From: Chloroflexota bacterium
GTDB lineage: Bacteria; Chloroflexota; Anaerolineae; JAAEKA01
Direction of reading: 5' to 3'
Length of the DNA: 36,774 nucleotides
Assembly (NCBI GenBank): GCA_034717495.1
Contig: JAYELL010000001.1
Span: 29,875 to 66,648, forward strand
Shown here: positions 15,877 to 23,849 of the stretch, piece by piece
Position numbering within the stretch: position 1 is the first letter of the stretch
Layout: each line of letters opens with the position of its first letter
Notes under the pieces: generated by a model
Database searches by the model: none
What the model saw: only the letters and a program-made list of their open reading frames with translations
What the model was told of the DNA's origin: nothing
Position numbers and translations under genes: made by a program

Positions 15877-17211
15877 ATGAACCACAAATCTATCACGTTG
15901 ATTGTTTTTGCTCTCATCGCCATGCTCACCCTCGGCGCCTGTCAGTCGGAGCCGGATGCAGAGCCGGATATCACGGAATCCATTGACCTGATCGGAGACA
16001 ACCCGCCGGTCAAGGTGTTGACCCAGCGTCCGGTGAACGAAGTGGTCGGGGAAAAAGATGTGCTGCTACCGGCCCTCTCTCCCGACGGTTCGGCCATCGC
16101 CTGGGTCAAGTCAACCGGCAAGCGTCAGAAAACCCGGGTCACCGAAGTCTGTATCTACACATTCGCCGACGCCAGAAACGCCTGTTCTCAGAAGCCCGAC
16201 GCCTATTCGAGCTATCCTGCCCAACTGGTCTGGTCACCGGATAGCGCCCACATTGCCTTCTCTGAGAATCCCCTGCAACTGGGCGATGAAAGCGACATCT
16301 GGATGTTCAGCGTGGCAGATGGATCGTTTGTCAACCTGACCGACGATGGCCTGGAAGGCTTTTGGCGCGATCCGGAGGCTGGCAGCTATTTCCTGGACTA
16401 TCTGCCCATGTGGAATCAGGAGGACGGCCTGATCTACTTCTGGCGCAGCCTGCCTGTTTCCTTCCAGGAGGTTACCCTGCAATTGATGCGAATCTCCCCT
16501 GAAGGGGGTGAGCCCGAGTTGGTAGCCGATGTGAGCGATGAACTCATGGGCCAGTTGATCTGGTGGGACTACGAGTTTTTCTACATGGACGGGCCGTGGG
16601 CCGTCTCGCCCGACGGTAGCAGGGCAGCTTTGCTGGTCGGGGCCATGGATACGCTGTCGGGCTCACCCTTGAACGGCCTGTGGACCATTGATCTGGCTGA
16701 TCCATCGGGTGGACCACAACAGGTTCTCACGACCGATCAAATGCAGGTTGCTCTGCCGCCCTGGCAAGAGGTCCCCGCCAGGCCCATCGCTCTTTCCTGG
16801 TCCGCCGACAGTAGCCAGGTGGTGGTCCTCGCTCAAAGCCAGGACCTGAAGAACCAGATCAACCTGTTTTATGTTGTCGAGGTTCCCGATGGCACTGCTA
16901 TACCAGTCTATGACTTCAGCGGGGTCACCACACGGGAGGGTATGTTTGCCACATCTCAACCAATGGAATTGCCGCCCCTCTATTATTCGGCCTGGACTGC
17001 AGGATTGTCGCCGGCCGGTGATAAGTTGCTGATGTACACTGACTTCGCGGCCGCATCGGGCATCCTGTCAGCTTCTCTGGCCGATGCTGGAGATCTGCCA
17101 GCTGTGGTCTATGCCAGCGACGACACCACCAGCTATGTGGTGACGCGTACCAGCCGCAGCAGTGACGGCAAAGTGATCCTGAACGGCAGTCTCTATACCG
17201 TTGAAGAATGA
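15877..17211 (+). CDS. Lipoprotein with TolB/WD40-like beta-propeller repeats
   Basis: A 444-residue exported lipoprotein. The signal peptide ends in LTLGAC with Cys22, followed by an acidic linker. Propeller repeats of the PD40 type recur: LSPDGSAIAWVKS, VWSPDSAHIAFSE, VSPDGSRAALLVG, SWSADSSQVVVLAQ and GLSPAGDKLLMYTD. Such proteins sit on the outer face of the cell membrane and usually mediate binding or scaffolding. Nothing indicates an enzyme. It has its own promoter and a ribosome site AAGGAAGG. The next gene begins about 70 bp downstream. The specific function is unknown. Confidence 0.8.
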   Translation: MNHKSITLIVFALIAMLTLGACQSEPDAEPDITESIDLIGDNPPVKVLTQRPVNEVVGEKDVLLPALSPDGSAIAWVKSTGKRQKTRVTEVCIYTFADARNACSQKPDAYSSYPAQLVWSPDSAHIAFSENPLQLGDESDIWMFSVADGSFVNLTDDGLEGFWRDPEAGSYFLDYLPMWNQEDGLIYFWRSLPVSFQEVTLQLMRISPEGGEPELVADVSDELMGQLIWWDYEFFYMDGPWAVSPDGSRAALLVGAMDTLSGSPLNGLWTIDLADPSGGPQQVLTTDQMQVALPPWQEVPARPIALSWSADSSQVVVLAQSQDLKNQINLFYVVEVPDGTAIPVYDFSGVTTREGMFATSQPMELPPLYYSAWTAGLSPAGDKLLMYTDFAAASGILSASLADAGDLPAVVYASDDTTSYVVTRTSRSSDGKVILNGSLYTVEE

Positions 17212-17281
17212 TCGCTCCTTGCCGATTTCTGTGACCCTGGTTGAGGAATTGCCTTTCATATTAGGAAGGAGGAATCGACCC

Positions 17282-17713
17282 ATGCCTACCCGACGACCAA
17301 TGGATCATATTGGGAAGAATAAATTCAAAATCGAGATTAACGGTGTAACCGTCGCGGCCTTTACCGCCGTCGAGGGAATCGAAGCGCGTACCGCAGTGAT
17401 TACCTATGTGGACGGCAACGACATGATTGTGCGAAAACGTCCTGGCCGAACGACCTATTCCAACATCATCTTCAAGCGGGGCTACGTCAACACCGATGAA
17501 TTGTGGCAGTGGTACAAGGCAGTGATGGATGGGCAGGCCGAAAGAAGATCTGGTTCGATCATCGTATTGGATGAGGCTGGTGACGAGATCTTCCGGTACA
17601 ACTTCTTTGAGGCCTGGCCTTGCCGCTGGAAGAGCCTGGAGCTCGATGCTGCGGCGCCCGGTGCCCTGATAGAGGAACTCGAGGTCGTGGTTGAGAAGAT
17701 CGAGCGCGGCTAG
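17282..17713 (+). CDS. Phage-type tail tube protein (gp19/contractile-injection family)
   Basis: A protein of about 143 residues resembling the T4 gp19-like tail-tube family (PF06841), also found as the inner tube of extracellular contractile injection systems. Family-like features are the FKIEINGVTVAAFTAVEGIE opening (about 15-34), the strand KRPGRTTYSNIIFKRGYV, the WQWYKAVMDG helix and the closing RWKSLELDAA region with an EELEVVVEKIE C-terminus. I chose ATG 17282 because AGGAAGGAGG lies about 9 bp upstream. No sheath, baseplate, spike or AAA+ gene is present in the window, so it is an orphan copy. The gene after it may be a partner. It could be a remnant of a larger cluster or a repurposed tube protein. 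Confidence 0.75.
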   Translation: MPTRRPMDHIGKNKFKIEINGVTVAAFTAVEGIEARTAVITYVDGNDMIVRKRPGRTTYSNIIFKRGYVNTDELWQWYKAVMDGQAERRSGSIIVLDEAGDEIFRYNFFEAWPCRWKSLELDAAAPGALIEELEVVVEKIERG

Positions 17714-17725
17714 GATTGAATTGGC

Positions 17726-18268
17726 ATGAACATGATCCAGCTTGCTAAACAGCTTCGAGCGTCCCTGGAGCGGGTGTTTGGCTCAGCTGCTCTGGTTCGC
17801 CTTGGTCCACCCCAGGTTGACGAAATCCCGGATCGGCGGGCAGTGGTGTTCGTCATCCCGATTGGCTATCGGGACTTCGGCGGCGTTACGGCCGATGGGG
17901 CTCGAATAACCCGGCGTCCGGCTGCTCTGGATTCACCGGCCGAAGGTTTTGCCGAAGAGCGTCCTGGCCGGCTGGTAGTGGAGATACGCTGCCTTGCCGC
18001 GGATTACCAACAGATGCACAAGCTCTGTAGCGCCATAGGGGTTCAGGTACTGCGCGTACTGGAGTCGACCCGGACCGTAACCTTGTCACAAGCTCCCGAC
18101 GATGCCGGTTACCTGCGCTTCGCCGATTTCCAGGCCAGTCTCTATGAGCAGGCTTTCAGCAGCGAACCGCTGGAACGACGTCAGCCCCATTCGGCGAGGC
18201 TGGTCTTTCACCTGGACGGGTTTCTGCACGTTCAGATGAAAGACCCTAACTTGACATACCACACTTGA
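17726..18268 (+). CDS. Hypothetical protein paired with the tail-tube gene
   Basis: A 180-residue protein I do not recognise with confidence. It begins with a short amphipathic helix (IQLAKQLRASLERVFG), then RLGPPQVDEIPDRRAVVFVI, a charged middle, LVVEIRCLAADYQQMHKL, and a helix with IGVQVLRVLES. This layout recalls small tail-completion or DUF4255-like proteins of contractile systems, but no diagnostic motif supports that. It starts 12 bp after the tail-tube gene, so the two are probably co-transcribed. The ribosome site is weak. Confidence 0.55.
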   Translation: MNMIQLAKQLRASLERVFGSAALVRLGPPQVDEIPDRRAVVFVIPIGYRDFGGVTADGARITRRPAALDSPAEGFAEERPGRLVVEIRCLAADYQQMHKLCSAIGVQVLRVLESTRTVTLSQAPDDAGYLRFADFQASLYEQAFSSEPLERRQPHSARLVFHLDGFLHVQMKDPNLTYHT

Positions 18269-18318
18269 TGGGATTTCGTTATCGTTGTCTCCGGACAGAA
18301 AGTGGGCACTCCGCTCTG

Positions 18319-18810
18319 TTAGCCGCCGATCCACTTGACCAGGAAATGTTGGGCAATGGATGTGGCAGCAGGAAGGCACACGGACAGGAGCAGCGCCCGC
18401 ATCATTCCGGTATTGTAGGGCCAGGTTCTTGCACCCTTTAATCGCTTTTCGTAGGCCGACCATAGATTCAACTCGGTGGCAGCGGCCTCGAAATCCCGAT
18501 TTTGCGCGCCCTCCTCACCGGCCGGCAACGATCTGAACAGGCCGATGATCTTGCGGTCGACTGTTTTCAATTCCTCTTTTTTCGTCTTTGCCAGCACCCT
18601 GTGCGTATCACGCATGCCCAGGAAGAACACCAGCACCGCCACGACAGCGAGGACGGCGTAGACAGCCAGCGCGCGCAGATCGACACCGCCAGCCAGCGGG
18701 TTGCTGAAGAGGACGCTGATGATGCTACCCCCAACAAAGGCCAGTGCCATGACCAGGCTGTAGCGGGCAATCGGTTCAAAGGGACTCAGGTCGAAGATAT
18801 CGATCTTCAT
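18319..18810 (-). CDS. Hypothetical membrane protein
   Basis: A protein of about 163 residues, starting MKIDIFDLSPFEPIARY. Two adjacent hydrophobic segments are visible (SLVMALAFVGGSIISVLF and LAVYAVLAVVAVLVFFLG). A charged region follows, and a C-terminal hydrophobic stretch includes MMRALLLSVCLPAATSIA. I do not recognise the family. ATG at 18810 is preferred over a TTG at 18849. The start overlaps by about 35 nt an upstream frame on the same strand that has lost its beginning, so the pair was probably once an operon. Confidence 0.5.
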   Translation of the reverse strand: MKIDIFDLSPFEPIARYSLVMALAFVGGSIISVLFSNPLAGGVDLRALAVYAVLAVVAVLVFFLGMRDTHRVLAKTKKEELKTVDRKIIGLFRSLPAGEEGAQNRDFEAAATELNLWSAYEKRLKGARTWPYNTGMMRALLLSVCLPAATSIAQHFLVKWIGG

Positions 18811-18985
18811 CGGAAGTTGATGCAGTGTCGATTTTGGCGATGAACCCAAATATTGCCCCGCCGACGAAGGCCAGTAACTCCGCGCGGTCGTCTATTTCGG
18901 AGGCTTCCTGGACCACCTGGCTGAACTCTTCGTCGTCGACCAGGACAATTTGCTGAAAGGCATCTACAGCAGACGAGTTGTCTCC
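18776..18985 (-). pseudogene. 5'-truncated minus-strand gene remnant
   Basis: An open frame on the minus strand has coding-like character. Examples are QQIVLVDDEEFSQVVQEASE and IDDRAELLAFVGGAIFGFIA. It has no start codon of its own before the in-frame TAG at 18986-18988. It ends in TGA at 18776-18778, overlapping the start of the membrane-protein gene. It looks like the C-terminal end of a gene whose front was lost at about 18970-18990, the same place where the acetyltransferase remnant begins on the other strand. Function unknown. Confidence 0.35.
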
Positions 18986-19343
18986 CTACGGAAGGCTGGC
19001 AAAGATGCCCGACAGCTTTGTTCTGCTGATCGGAGTTGACCATCAAAAGAGCACGATGTTTCACTACGTGGAAGAGATGGTCGGGGTCGAATACCATATG
19101 CAGCCGGGCTTTGCCCGGGCACGGATCATCGTCAACGGTGAGCAGACGTTCCGCCACGTCATGCTTCACCGGTACGGTACGCCACGCGATTTCAACCGAA
19201 TGGAGCCGTTGTTTTTGGAGCAGGGGATCCAGCGAGACACCAGTATCGGCAACACAGCCGTTCGTCTCGTAAATGTTGCAGGCATGGTCCGAACAACGAC
19301 CCGCGCCCTTTCCGCGGATACTGGTGTGCTCTGTGCGCGCTGA
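18957..19343 (+). pseudogene. Aminoglycoside 3-N-acetyltransferase, C-terminal remnant
   Basis: The readable frame carries about 125 residues that resemble the C-terminal part of AAC(3)/YokD-family antibiotic N-acetyltransferases. SPYGRLAKM is followed by VLLIGVDHQKSTMFHYVEE, which matches the family's conserved LLIGV...NTS.H..E element, and later DFNRMEPLFLEQG and a VG/IGN-type segment. Full members are about 260-280 residues, so the N-terminal half is missing. A TGA at 18954-18956 closes the frame upstream, and the only initiators are a TTG at 18978 or the internal ATG. The fragment is very probably non-functional. It abuts a truncated gene on the opposite strand, consistent with a deletion or recombination junction. 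Confidence 0.65.
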
Positions 19344-21695
19344 TTAGCGCTGTGGTATCCCGGTATACGGGTCCAGGTCCCCATATCGATACCAGAGACC
19401 GTCCACGACCATCCCTGCTTTATCGATTAGAACCGCTGCATCGGGATAAATGTTGTCCCAGATCTCGCCGTAATCGTGGTGGAAATTCAGGCCACACCAT
19501 TCCGGGTGGTCTTGGTTGGTGAACACCCGGCAGGATTGGCCTGGCTCGAGCACGAAATCCAGAGGGAAGTGGAATATCTGGCCGTCGTCATTGCCCCGCC
19601 GGTCGCTTTCCAGGCGCCAACCGGTCAGGTCGCGCGACGTGCCACCCAGATTCGATATCTCGACCCACTCATTCGGTTCGTTTTTCCCCTTGCTTCCGAT
19701 CTTTCGGATCGCCGTGATACGAATCTCGTTTCTGGGCACCTGCTCAAAATCGGAGCTCGGTTGGGCAGCGCTGGCCTGGGTCTCTTCCTCCGGTGCAGCA
19801 ACCGGCAGGTCCTCTGGCGGGTCTTCCAACGCATCGGCGGCGATCCACTCGCCACTTTCAAGTTGATACCATTGGCCATCCTCTGAGGTGGCCACCAGGT
19901 TCAACTCCTGGCCCTCGGCCACGCTGCCTGCGGTGTCACTATCCTGGCCGGGGCGGGCTCTCAGTTCGGCAGCGAAATTGGCAACCGCTGCGGCCAGGGC
20001 TTCAAGCCGCGGACGGACACCGTCAGCTTGTGTTTCCTCAGCCGGTTCTTCCTCCTCTGTTGTGGAAGGTTCGTCAGCAGTGGTCTCTTCCTCGGTTGCA
20101 GCAACCGGCAGGTCCTCTGGCGGGTCTTCCAATGCCTCGGCTGCGATCCACTCGCCACTTTGCGCCTGGAACCAGTTGCCATCCTCAGATCTGGCGACCA
20201 GAATCAGTTCCCTGCCCTTGGCCATGATGCCTGTCACGGCAGCATCCCAATCGGGATTCGCCTTTAATTCCGTTGCCAGGTTTGTCACAGCCGATGTCAC
20301 CTGGCCGAGGGTTGGGCGGAAGTCGCCTGGTTCTTGCTCGCCCGCCTCGGTCAATTCCTCCGAAGAAGCAACGGGTAAATCGGCCGGCGGGTCTTCCAAT
20401 GCATCGGCGGCGATCCATCCGCCACTTTCAAGTTGATACCATTGGCCATCCTCTGAGGTAGCCACCAGGTTCAACTCCTGGCCCTCGGCCACGCTGCCTG
20501 CGGTGTCACTATCCTGGCCAGGGCCTGCTCTCAGTTCGGCCGCGAAGTTGGCAACCGCTGCGGCCAGGGCTTCAAGCCGCGGACGGACACCGTCAGCTTG
20601 TGTTTCCTCAGCCGGTTCTTCGTCCTCTGTTGTGGAAGGTTCGTCAGCGGTGGTCTCTTCCTCCGGTAGAGCAACCGGCAGGTCAGCCGGCGGGTCTTCC
20701 AATGCATCGGCTGCGATCCATCCGCCACTTTCAAGTTGATACCATTGGCCATCCTCGGAGGTGGCCACCAGGTTCAACTCCTGGCCCTCGGCCACGCTGC
20801 CTGCGGTGTCACTATCCTGGCCAGGGCCTGCTCTCAGTTCGGCAGCGAAGTTGGCAACCGCTGCGGCCAGGGCTTCAAGCCGCGGACGGACACCGTCAGC
20901 TTGTGTTTCCTCAGCCGGTTCTTCGTCCTCTGTTGTGGAAGGTTCGTCAGCAGTGGTCTCTTCCTCGGTTGCAGCAACCGGCAGGTCGGCCGGCGGGTCT
21001 TCCAATGCATCGGCTGCGATCCATCCGCCACTTTCAAGTTGATACCATTGGCCATCCTCGGAGGTGGCCACCAGGTTCAACTCCTGGCCCTCGGCCACGC
21101 TGCCTGTGGTGTCGCTATCCTGGCCAGGGCCGGCTCTCAGTTCGGCAGCGAAGTTGGCGATAGCTGGCGCCGTTGCTGCGCTGGGTTCGACGGAATCGTC
21201 GGGCTGCGCCTCGACCGCCGTTTCATCCACCTGAGGTGCAGTTGGTTCATCTGAATCGGCCTCAGCAACAGCTTCCTCTACCGGCAGTTCAGCCGGTGGC
21301 TCGGCCACTGCGTCGGCAGCGATCCATTCGCCGGTGTGCAGCTTGTGCCATTGGCCATCCTCTGAGGTAGCCACCAGGTTCAACTTCTGGCCCTCGGTCA
21401 CGCTGCCAACAGGATGAGAGTCCTGTCCCGGACCGGAGTGTAATTCGCTTTGCGAAGCAACGATAGAAACCACTACAGCCTCATCGGGCGATAGTGAGTC
21501 GGTCTGTTCCAGAGAATCCAGGCCTGATGCCAACTCGGCGATCAGCGGGGGCGGTTCTGAAGAAGAGAGCAGCGCAATCGGGAGGATGACGGCAGCGATG
21601 ATGATGAGCAAAGATATGAACGCGAATGCAACCCTGTCGAGGGTCCTCGCCTCGCGAAATATCTCGATGAACCAGTCTGGAAGGTATTGTTCCAT
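19344..21695 (-). CDS. Membrane-anchored protein with six SH3-like repeats and a lamin-tail domain
   Basis: A 783-residue protein. A short cytoplasmic N-terminus is followed by one transmembrane segment (about 22-43, AFAFISLLIIIAAVILPIAL), so the bulk should lie outside the membrane. Six bacterial-SH3-type repeats follow, each with the pattern ELRAGPGQDSDTAGSVAEGQ ... GQWYQLESGGWIAADAL. Acidic Glu/Thr linkers separate them. The last 140 or so residues form a lamin-tail domain (NEIRITAIRKIG, EWVEISNLGG, LTGWRLESD, FVLEPGQSCRVFTN). The repeats are encoded by near-identical units about 303 bp (101 codons) apart. The protein is probably an envelope-binding or scaffold factor. Repeat number may vary between strains. 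Confidence 0.85.
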   Translation of the reverse strand: MEQYLPDWFIEIFREARTLDRVAFAFISLLIIIAAVILPIALLSSSEPPPLIAELASGLDSLEQTDSLSPDEAVVVSIVASQSELHSGPGQDSHPVGSVTEGQKLNLVATSEDGQWHKLHTGEWIAADAVAEPPAELPVEEAVAEADSDEPTAPQVDETAVEAQPDDSVEPSAATAPAIANFAAELRAGPGQDSDTTGSVAEGQELNLVATSEDGQWYQLESGGWIAADALEDPPADLPVAATEEETTADEPSTTEDEEPAEETQADGVRPRLEALAAAVANFAAELRAGPGQDSDTAGSVAEGQELNLVATSEDGQWYQLESGGWIAADALEDPPADLPVALPEEETTADEPSTTEDEEPAEETQADGVRPRLEALAAAVANFAAELRAGPGQDSDTAGSVAEGQELNLVATSEDGQWYQLESGGWIAADALEDPPADLPVASSEELTEAGEQEPGDFRPTLGQVTSAVTNLATELKANPDWDAAVTGIMAKGRELILVARSEDGNWFQAQSGEWIAAEALEDPPEDLPVAATEEETTADEPSTTEEEEPAEETQADGVRPRLEALAAAVANFAAELRARPGQDSDTAGSVAEGQELNLVATSEDGQWYQLESGEWIAADALEDPPEDLPVAAPEEETQASAAQPSSDFEQVPRNEIRITAIRKIGSKGKNEPNEWVEISNLGGTSRDLTGWRLESDRRGNDDGQIFHFPLDFVLEPGQSCRVFTNQDHPEWCGLNFHHDYGEIWDNIYPDAAVLIDKAGMVVDGLWYRYGDLDPYTGIPQR
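19798..21420 (-). repeat. Intragenic tandem repeat, period about 303 bp
   Basis: The marker GCAACCGGCAGGTC or a close variant recurs at 19798, 20101, 20368, 20671 and 20974, and a diverged form lies near 21277. Spacings are 303, 267, 303, 303 and about 303 bp. The units starting 20671 and 20974 are nearly identical. The 267-bp unit (about 20101-20367) encodes the most divergent SH3 repeat. The period is a multiple of three, so expansion or contraction keeps the frame. Recent duplication is likely, and short-read assemblies may miscount the copies. Confidence 0.85.
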
Positions 21696-21741
21696 AGGAA
21701 GCAGCCTCTCGTGCTAAACGAATCTCAAGGAGTCTCTTTCC

Positions 21742-21770
21742 ATGATACCATCAGATCGTCGACCGCGCAA
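21742..21770 (-). promoter_or_regulatory. Putative promoter of the SH3/lamin-tail gene
   Basis: On the minus strand, TTGCGC (21770-21765) and TATCAT (21747-21742) are 17 bp apart. The start codon at 21695 lies about 46 bp further on. The -35 box is imperfect but the geometry is right. Confidence 0.5.
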
Positions 21771-21867
21771 TGCCAGATCGAAGGAGATAGTGTATCGAAT
21801 TCGATGGGAATCAGTGGTCAGAGGTTGTAAGGCAGGGATTATCTGCTCGCGCGGGTAGTAAGCGGCT

Positions 21868-21915
21868 GGATTCCCGCAGTCATCCTCGCGGACGCGGGAA
21901 CCGCGGGAATGACGG
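21868..21915. repeat. Palindromic extragenic element
   Basis: ATTCCCGC (21870-21877) and GCGGGAAT (21903-21910) form an inverted repeat around a GC-rich centre. The sequence resembles the widespread intergenic GTCATTCCCGCG...GCGGGAATGAC-type palindromes. It lies in the non-coding stretch 21696-22182 that also holds the 21942-22036 repeat. I see no gene in that stretch. Confidence 0.6.
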
Positions 21916-21941
21916 TTACGAGGCGACGTCACTCCCGAAAA

Positions 21942-22036
21942 CGCTAGCAAGCGTGCCGGCCTGGCACGCCACGGCAGCAGCCGATGCGAGAGCTAGCAGG
22001 CGTACCGTGACGCTAGCAAGCGGTGCGAGAGCTAGG
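21942..22036 (-). repeat. CTAGCTCxCGCACCG repeat family, copy A (inverted)
   Basis: Read on the minus strand, this segment contains CCTAGCTCTCGCACCGCTTG, GTCACGGTACGCCTGCTAGC and GCTGCCGTGGCGTGCC. The same modules occur on the plus strand at 23547-23627 and 27059-27142. Subunits of the form GCTCxCGCACCG recur inside each copy. Copies A and B flank the minus-strand gene at 22183 and the CBS gene in opposite orientation. Confidence 0.7.
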
Positions 22037-22182
22037 TAAGGCCACCGAGAGGTGTGAGGTAGTTCGATACGCAACTTCGAAGGAAGATACAACTTGAGGT
22101 GCCGGACGCGCCGGGAGCAGGCTGCCGGGAAGCTTGCATCGCTGGCGGCTCCCTCATTCCGGCCGCCCGGCACCTGGTTTCC

Positions 22183-22548
22183 CTAATCCTGGGTAAGATC
22201 CAGCTCGGCGAAGCAGACGATGGAATCGTCTTCATAGGTCACCAGGATGGAGTCCAGATCGCCCATCTTGTTGATGAGATTCTTTCCATTGACGTCCGGG
22301 AGAGCGGAAAGCAGATCCAGTACCGCGGCGACGGGTACCCCAACGGAAGATGGCACGCTCGACGGCATTCTGATCGCGGAAAGTCCACCTGTCTTCACGG
22401 TGTCGCTGTACACATCGCTTCTACCCGGTTCCAGCAGCAGCGTGAGCCTGGCTTCTGTTAGCTCAACGTCTTTGGAAAAGTTTTCGATATTCGGATCTTG
22501 GAGGAAGTCAAAGGTCCACGATGTAATTTCGTTGATGCCATCACCCAC
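22183..22548 (-). CDS. Small hypothetical protein, possibly frameshifted at its 5' end
   Basis: A 121-residue frame from a GTG at 22548, with coding-like sequence such as EITSWTFDFLQDPNIENF and VELTEARLTLLLEPG. The same frame stays open upstream to a TGA, reading GTLRLEAKNQDSVPNGDFEI without any usual start codon. Just beyond, a different frame has a ribosome site AGGAGGTG and an ATG at 22658 (MIIEFEPPVERC). The real gene may therefore run 22658-22183 with a one-base frameshift near 22625-22640, either natural or an assembly error. I do not recognise the family. The strand-like alternation suggests a small beta-sandwich binding protein. Confidence 0.45.
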   Translation of the reverse strand: MGDGINEITSWTFDFLQDPNIENFSKDVELTEARLTLLLEPGRSDVYSDTVKTGGLSAIRMPSSVPSSVGVPVAAVLDLLSALPDVNGKNLINKMGDLDSILVTYEDDSIVCFAELDLTQD

Positions 22549-22785
22549 CGACTGCGCCTCGGATTTTCTCGTGATCTCGAAATCCCCATTCGGAACTGAG
22601 TCTTGGTTTTTTGCTTCAAGGCGCAGCGTTCCACAGGCGGTTCAAACTCAATAATCATCACCTCCTCAAGCGAACCCGACCGCTGGACTTCCAGGCCTAT
22701 CCTGGACAAACGATTGTCGACTCTGCTTACTATAGCATAGTGGGTCTACAAAATGTCCACACGCGAAAAACCGCTCATCGAGCCA

Positions 22786-22814
22786 TTGACCCCCGTTGGG
22801 CGCGGTGGTATACT
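22786..22814 (+). promoter_or_regulatory. Promoter of the CBS-ACT gene
   Basis: TTGACC (22786-22791) and TATACT (22809-22814) are separated by 17 bp, close to consensus. The ATG at 22878 follows after about 60 bp, with CGGAGG as its ribosome site. Confidence 0.75.
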
Positions 22815-22877
22815 CAGCTATGCCCGCGAGCGTTCTGACCAGGAACCCGGCTTTTCGATGCAATCGGAGGATATCCC

Positions 22878-23525
22878 ATGTTTGTACGTGACCGCATGAA
22901 CGCGAATCCAGTAACGGTGACCCGCGATCTCCCCTTTCAGGAAGCCCTGCAACTCATGCGCGAGAACAAGGTTCGACGACTTCCAGTGGTGGATAAGAAG
23001 GGAAGACTCGTCGGAATCGTGTCTGAGCGCGATCTGTTGTATGCCTCCCCGTCCCCCGCATCTTCTCTGAGTGTTTGGGAACTGCAATATCTGTTATCGA
23101 AGATCGATGTTGGAGAACTCATGACCAAAAACGTCGTTTCGGTCTCCCCGAACACACCTATCGAAGACGCGGCGCGCTTGATGGTCGACAACAGGATCGG
23201 TGGCCTGCCCGTGATCGACGACAGCCGGCAGGTGGTCGGTGTGATCACCGAGACCGATATCTTCAAGACCTTCGTGGAAATGTTCGGCGGCGGCGAGTCT
23301 GGTGTGCGCCTGGCCCTCAAAGTGCCGGAAAGGAAGGGCGTATTGGCAGCATTGTCGCAGGCCATACTCGATCTGGGTGGAAATATCGTCTCTGTTGGGT
23401 CCTTCGGCTACCAGACGCCCGGGGAACGGGAACTTGTGGTCAAAGTTCAGGGAGTGAGCCAGGCCGAGCTGGTGGATACACTCGAATCGCTTGGCGATCA
23501 TGTAGTGGATGCCAGGGAAGTCTGA
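22878..23525 (+). CDS. CBS-domain pair with C-terminal ACT domain (AcuB-like)
   Basis: A 215-residue cytoplasmic regulatory protein. CBS1 (about 1-60) contains VRDRMNANPVTVTRDLPFQE and VRRLPVVDKKGRLVGIVSERD. CBS2 (about 76-132) contains VGELMTKNVVSVSPNTPIED and GLPVIDDSRQVVGVITETD. A C-terminal ACT-like domain (about 143-213) starts RLALKVPERKGVLAALSQAI. This CBS-CBS-ACT layout is that of AcuB-type proteins. CBS pairs bind adenosyl nucleotides and ACT domains bind small metabolites, so it is probably an energy- or metabolite-sensing regulator of an unknown partner. It is monocistronic, with its own promoter at 22786-22814. No acetoin genes are nearby, so I do not give a symbol. Confidence 0.88.
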   Translation: MFVRDRMNANPVTVTRDLPFQEALQLMRENKVRRLPVVDKKGRLVGIVSERDLLYASPSPASSLSVWELQYLLSKIDVGELMTKNVVSVSPNTPIEDAARLMVDNRIGGLPVIDDSRQVVGVITETDIFKTFVEMFGGGESGVRLALKVPERKGVLAALSQAILDLGGNIVSVGSFGYQTPGERELVVKVQGVSQAELVDTLESLGDHVVDAREV

Positions 23526-23546
23526 TTTCCCCAGTCGCTCGATCTC

Positions 23547-23627
23547 CTAGCTAGCTCACGCACCGTCTAGCTCTCGCACCGCCTGCTACCTCACGGTACG
23601 CCTGCTGGCGTGGCGTGCTGACGTGGC
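23547..23627 (+). repeat. CTAGCTCxCGCACCG repeat family, copy B
   Basis: Starts CTAGCTAGCTCACGCACCGT and ends GGCGTGCTGACGTGGC, immediately after the CBS gene. It matches 27059-27142 directly and 21942-22036 in reverse complement. Confidence 0.7.
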
Positions 23628-23849
23628 AATCTCAGAGTCTCTCCAAAAAACCATCTTCTCAGCCGTGTATGAGACTGCCGCGTCGATCTCGCTCGCTAAA
23701 GTGATTCCTGAAAGAGACCAGGAGTTTGCCAGCATCATCACCGCTCGTGTGGCCACCTTCAGACCCCTGGTTTCAAAGTGGTATCACTTTAGTACCGTCG
23801 GGCGTAAACGACCATTGCCCAATTATCGCCACCTTGACCAGCTTCGCTT
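23628..23849. other. Non-coding stretch with a short palindrome
   Basis: No gene is convincing here. AAAGTG-GTAT-CACTTT (23775-23790) is a perfect hairpin without a T-tract. With copy B it fills the 324-bp gap between the convergent CBS and antiporter genes. Confidence 0.45.
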
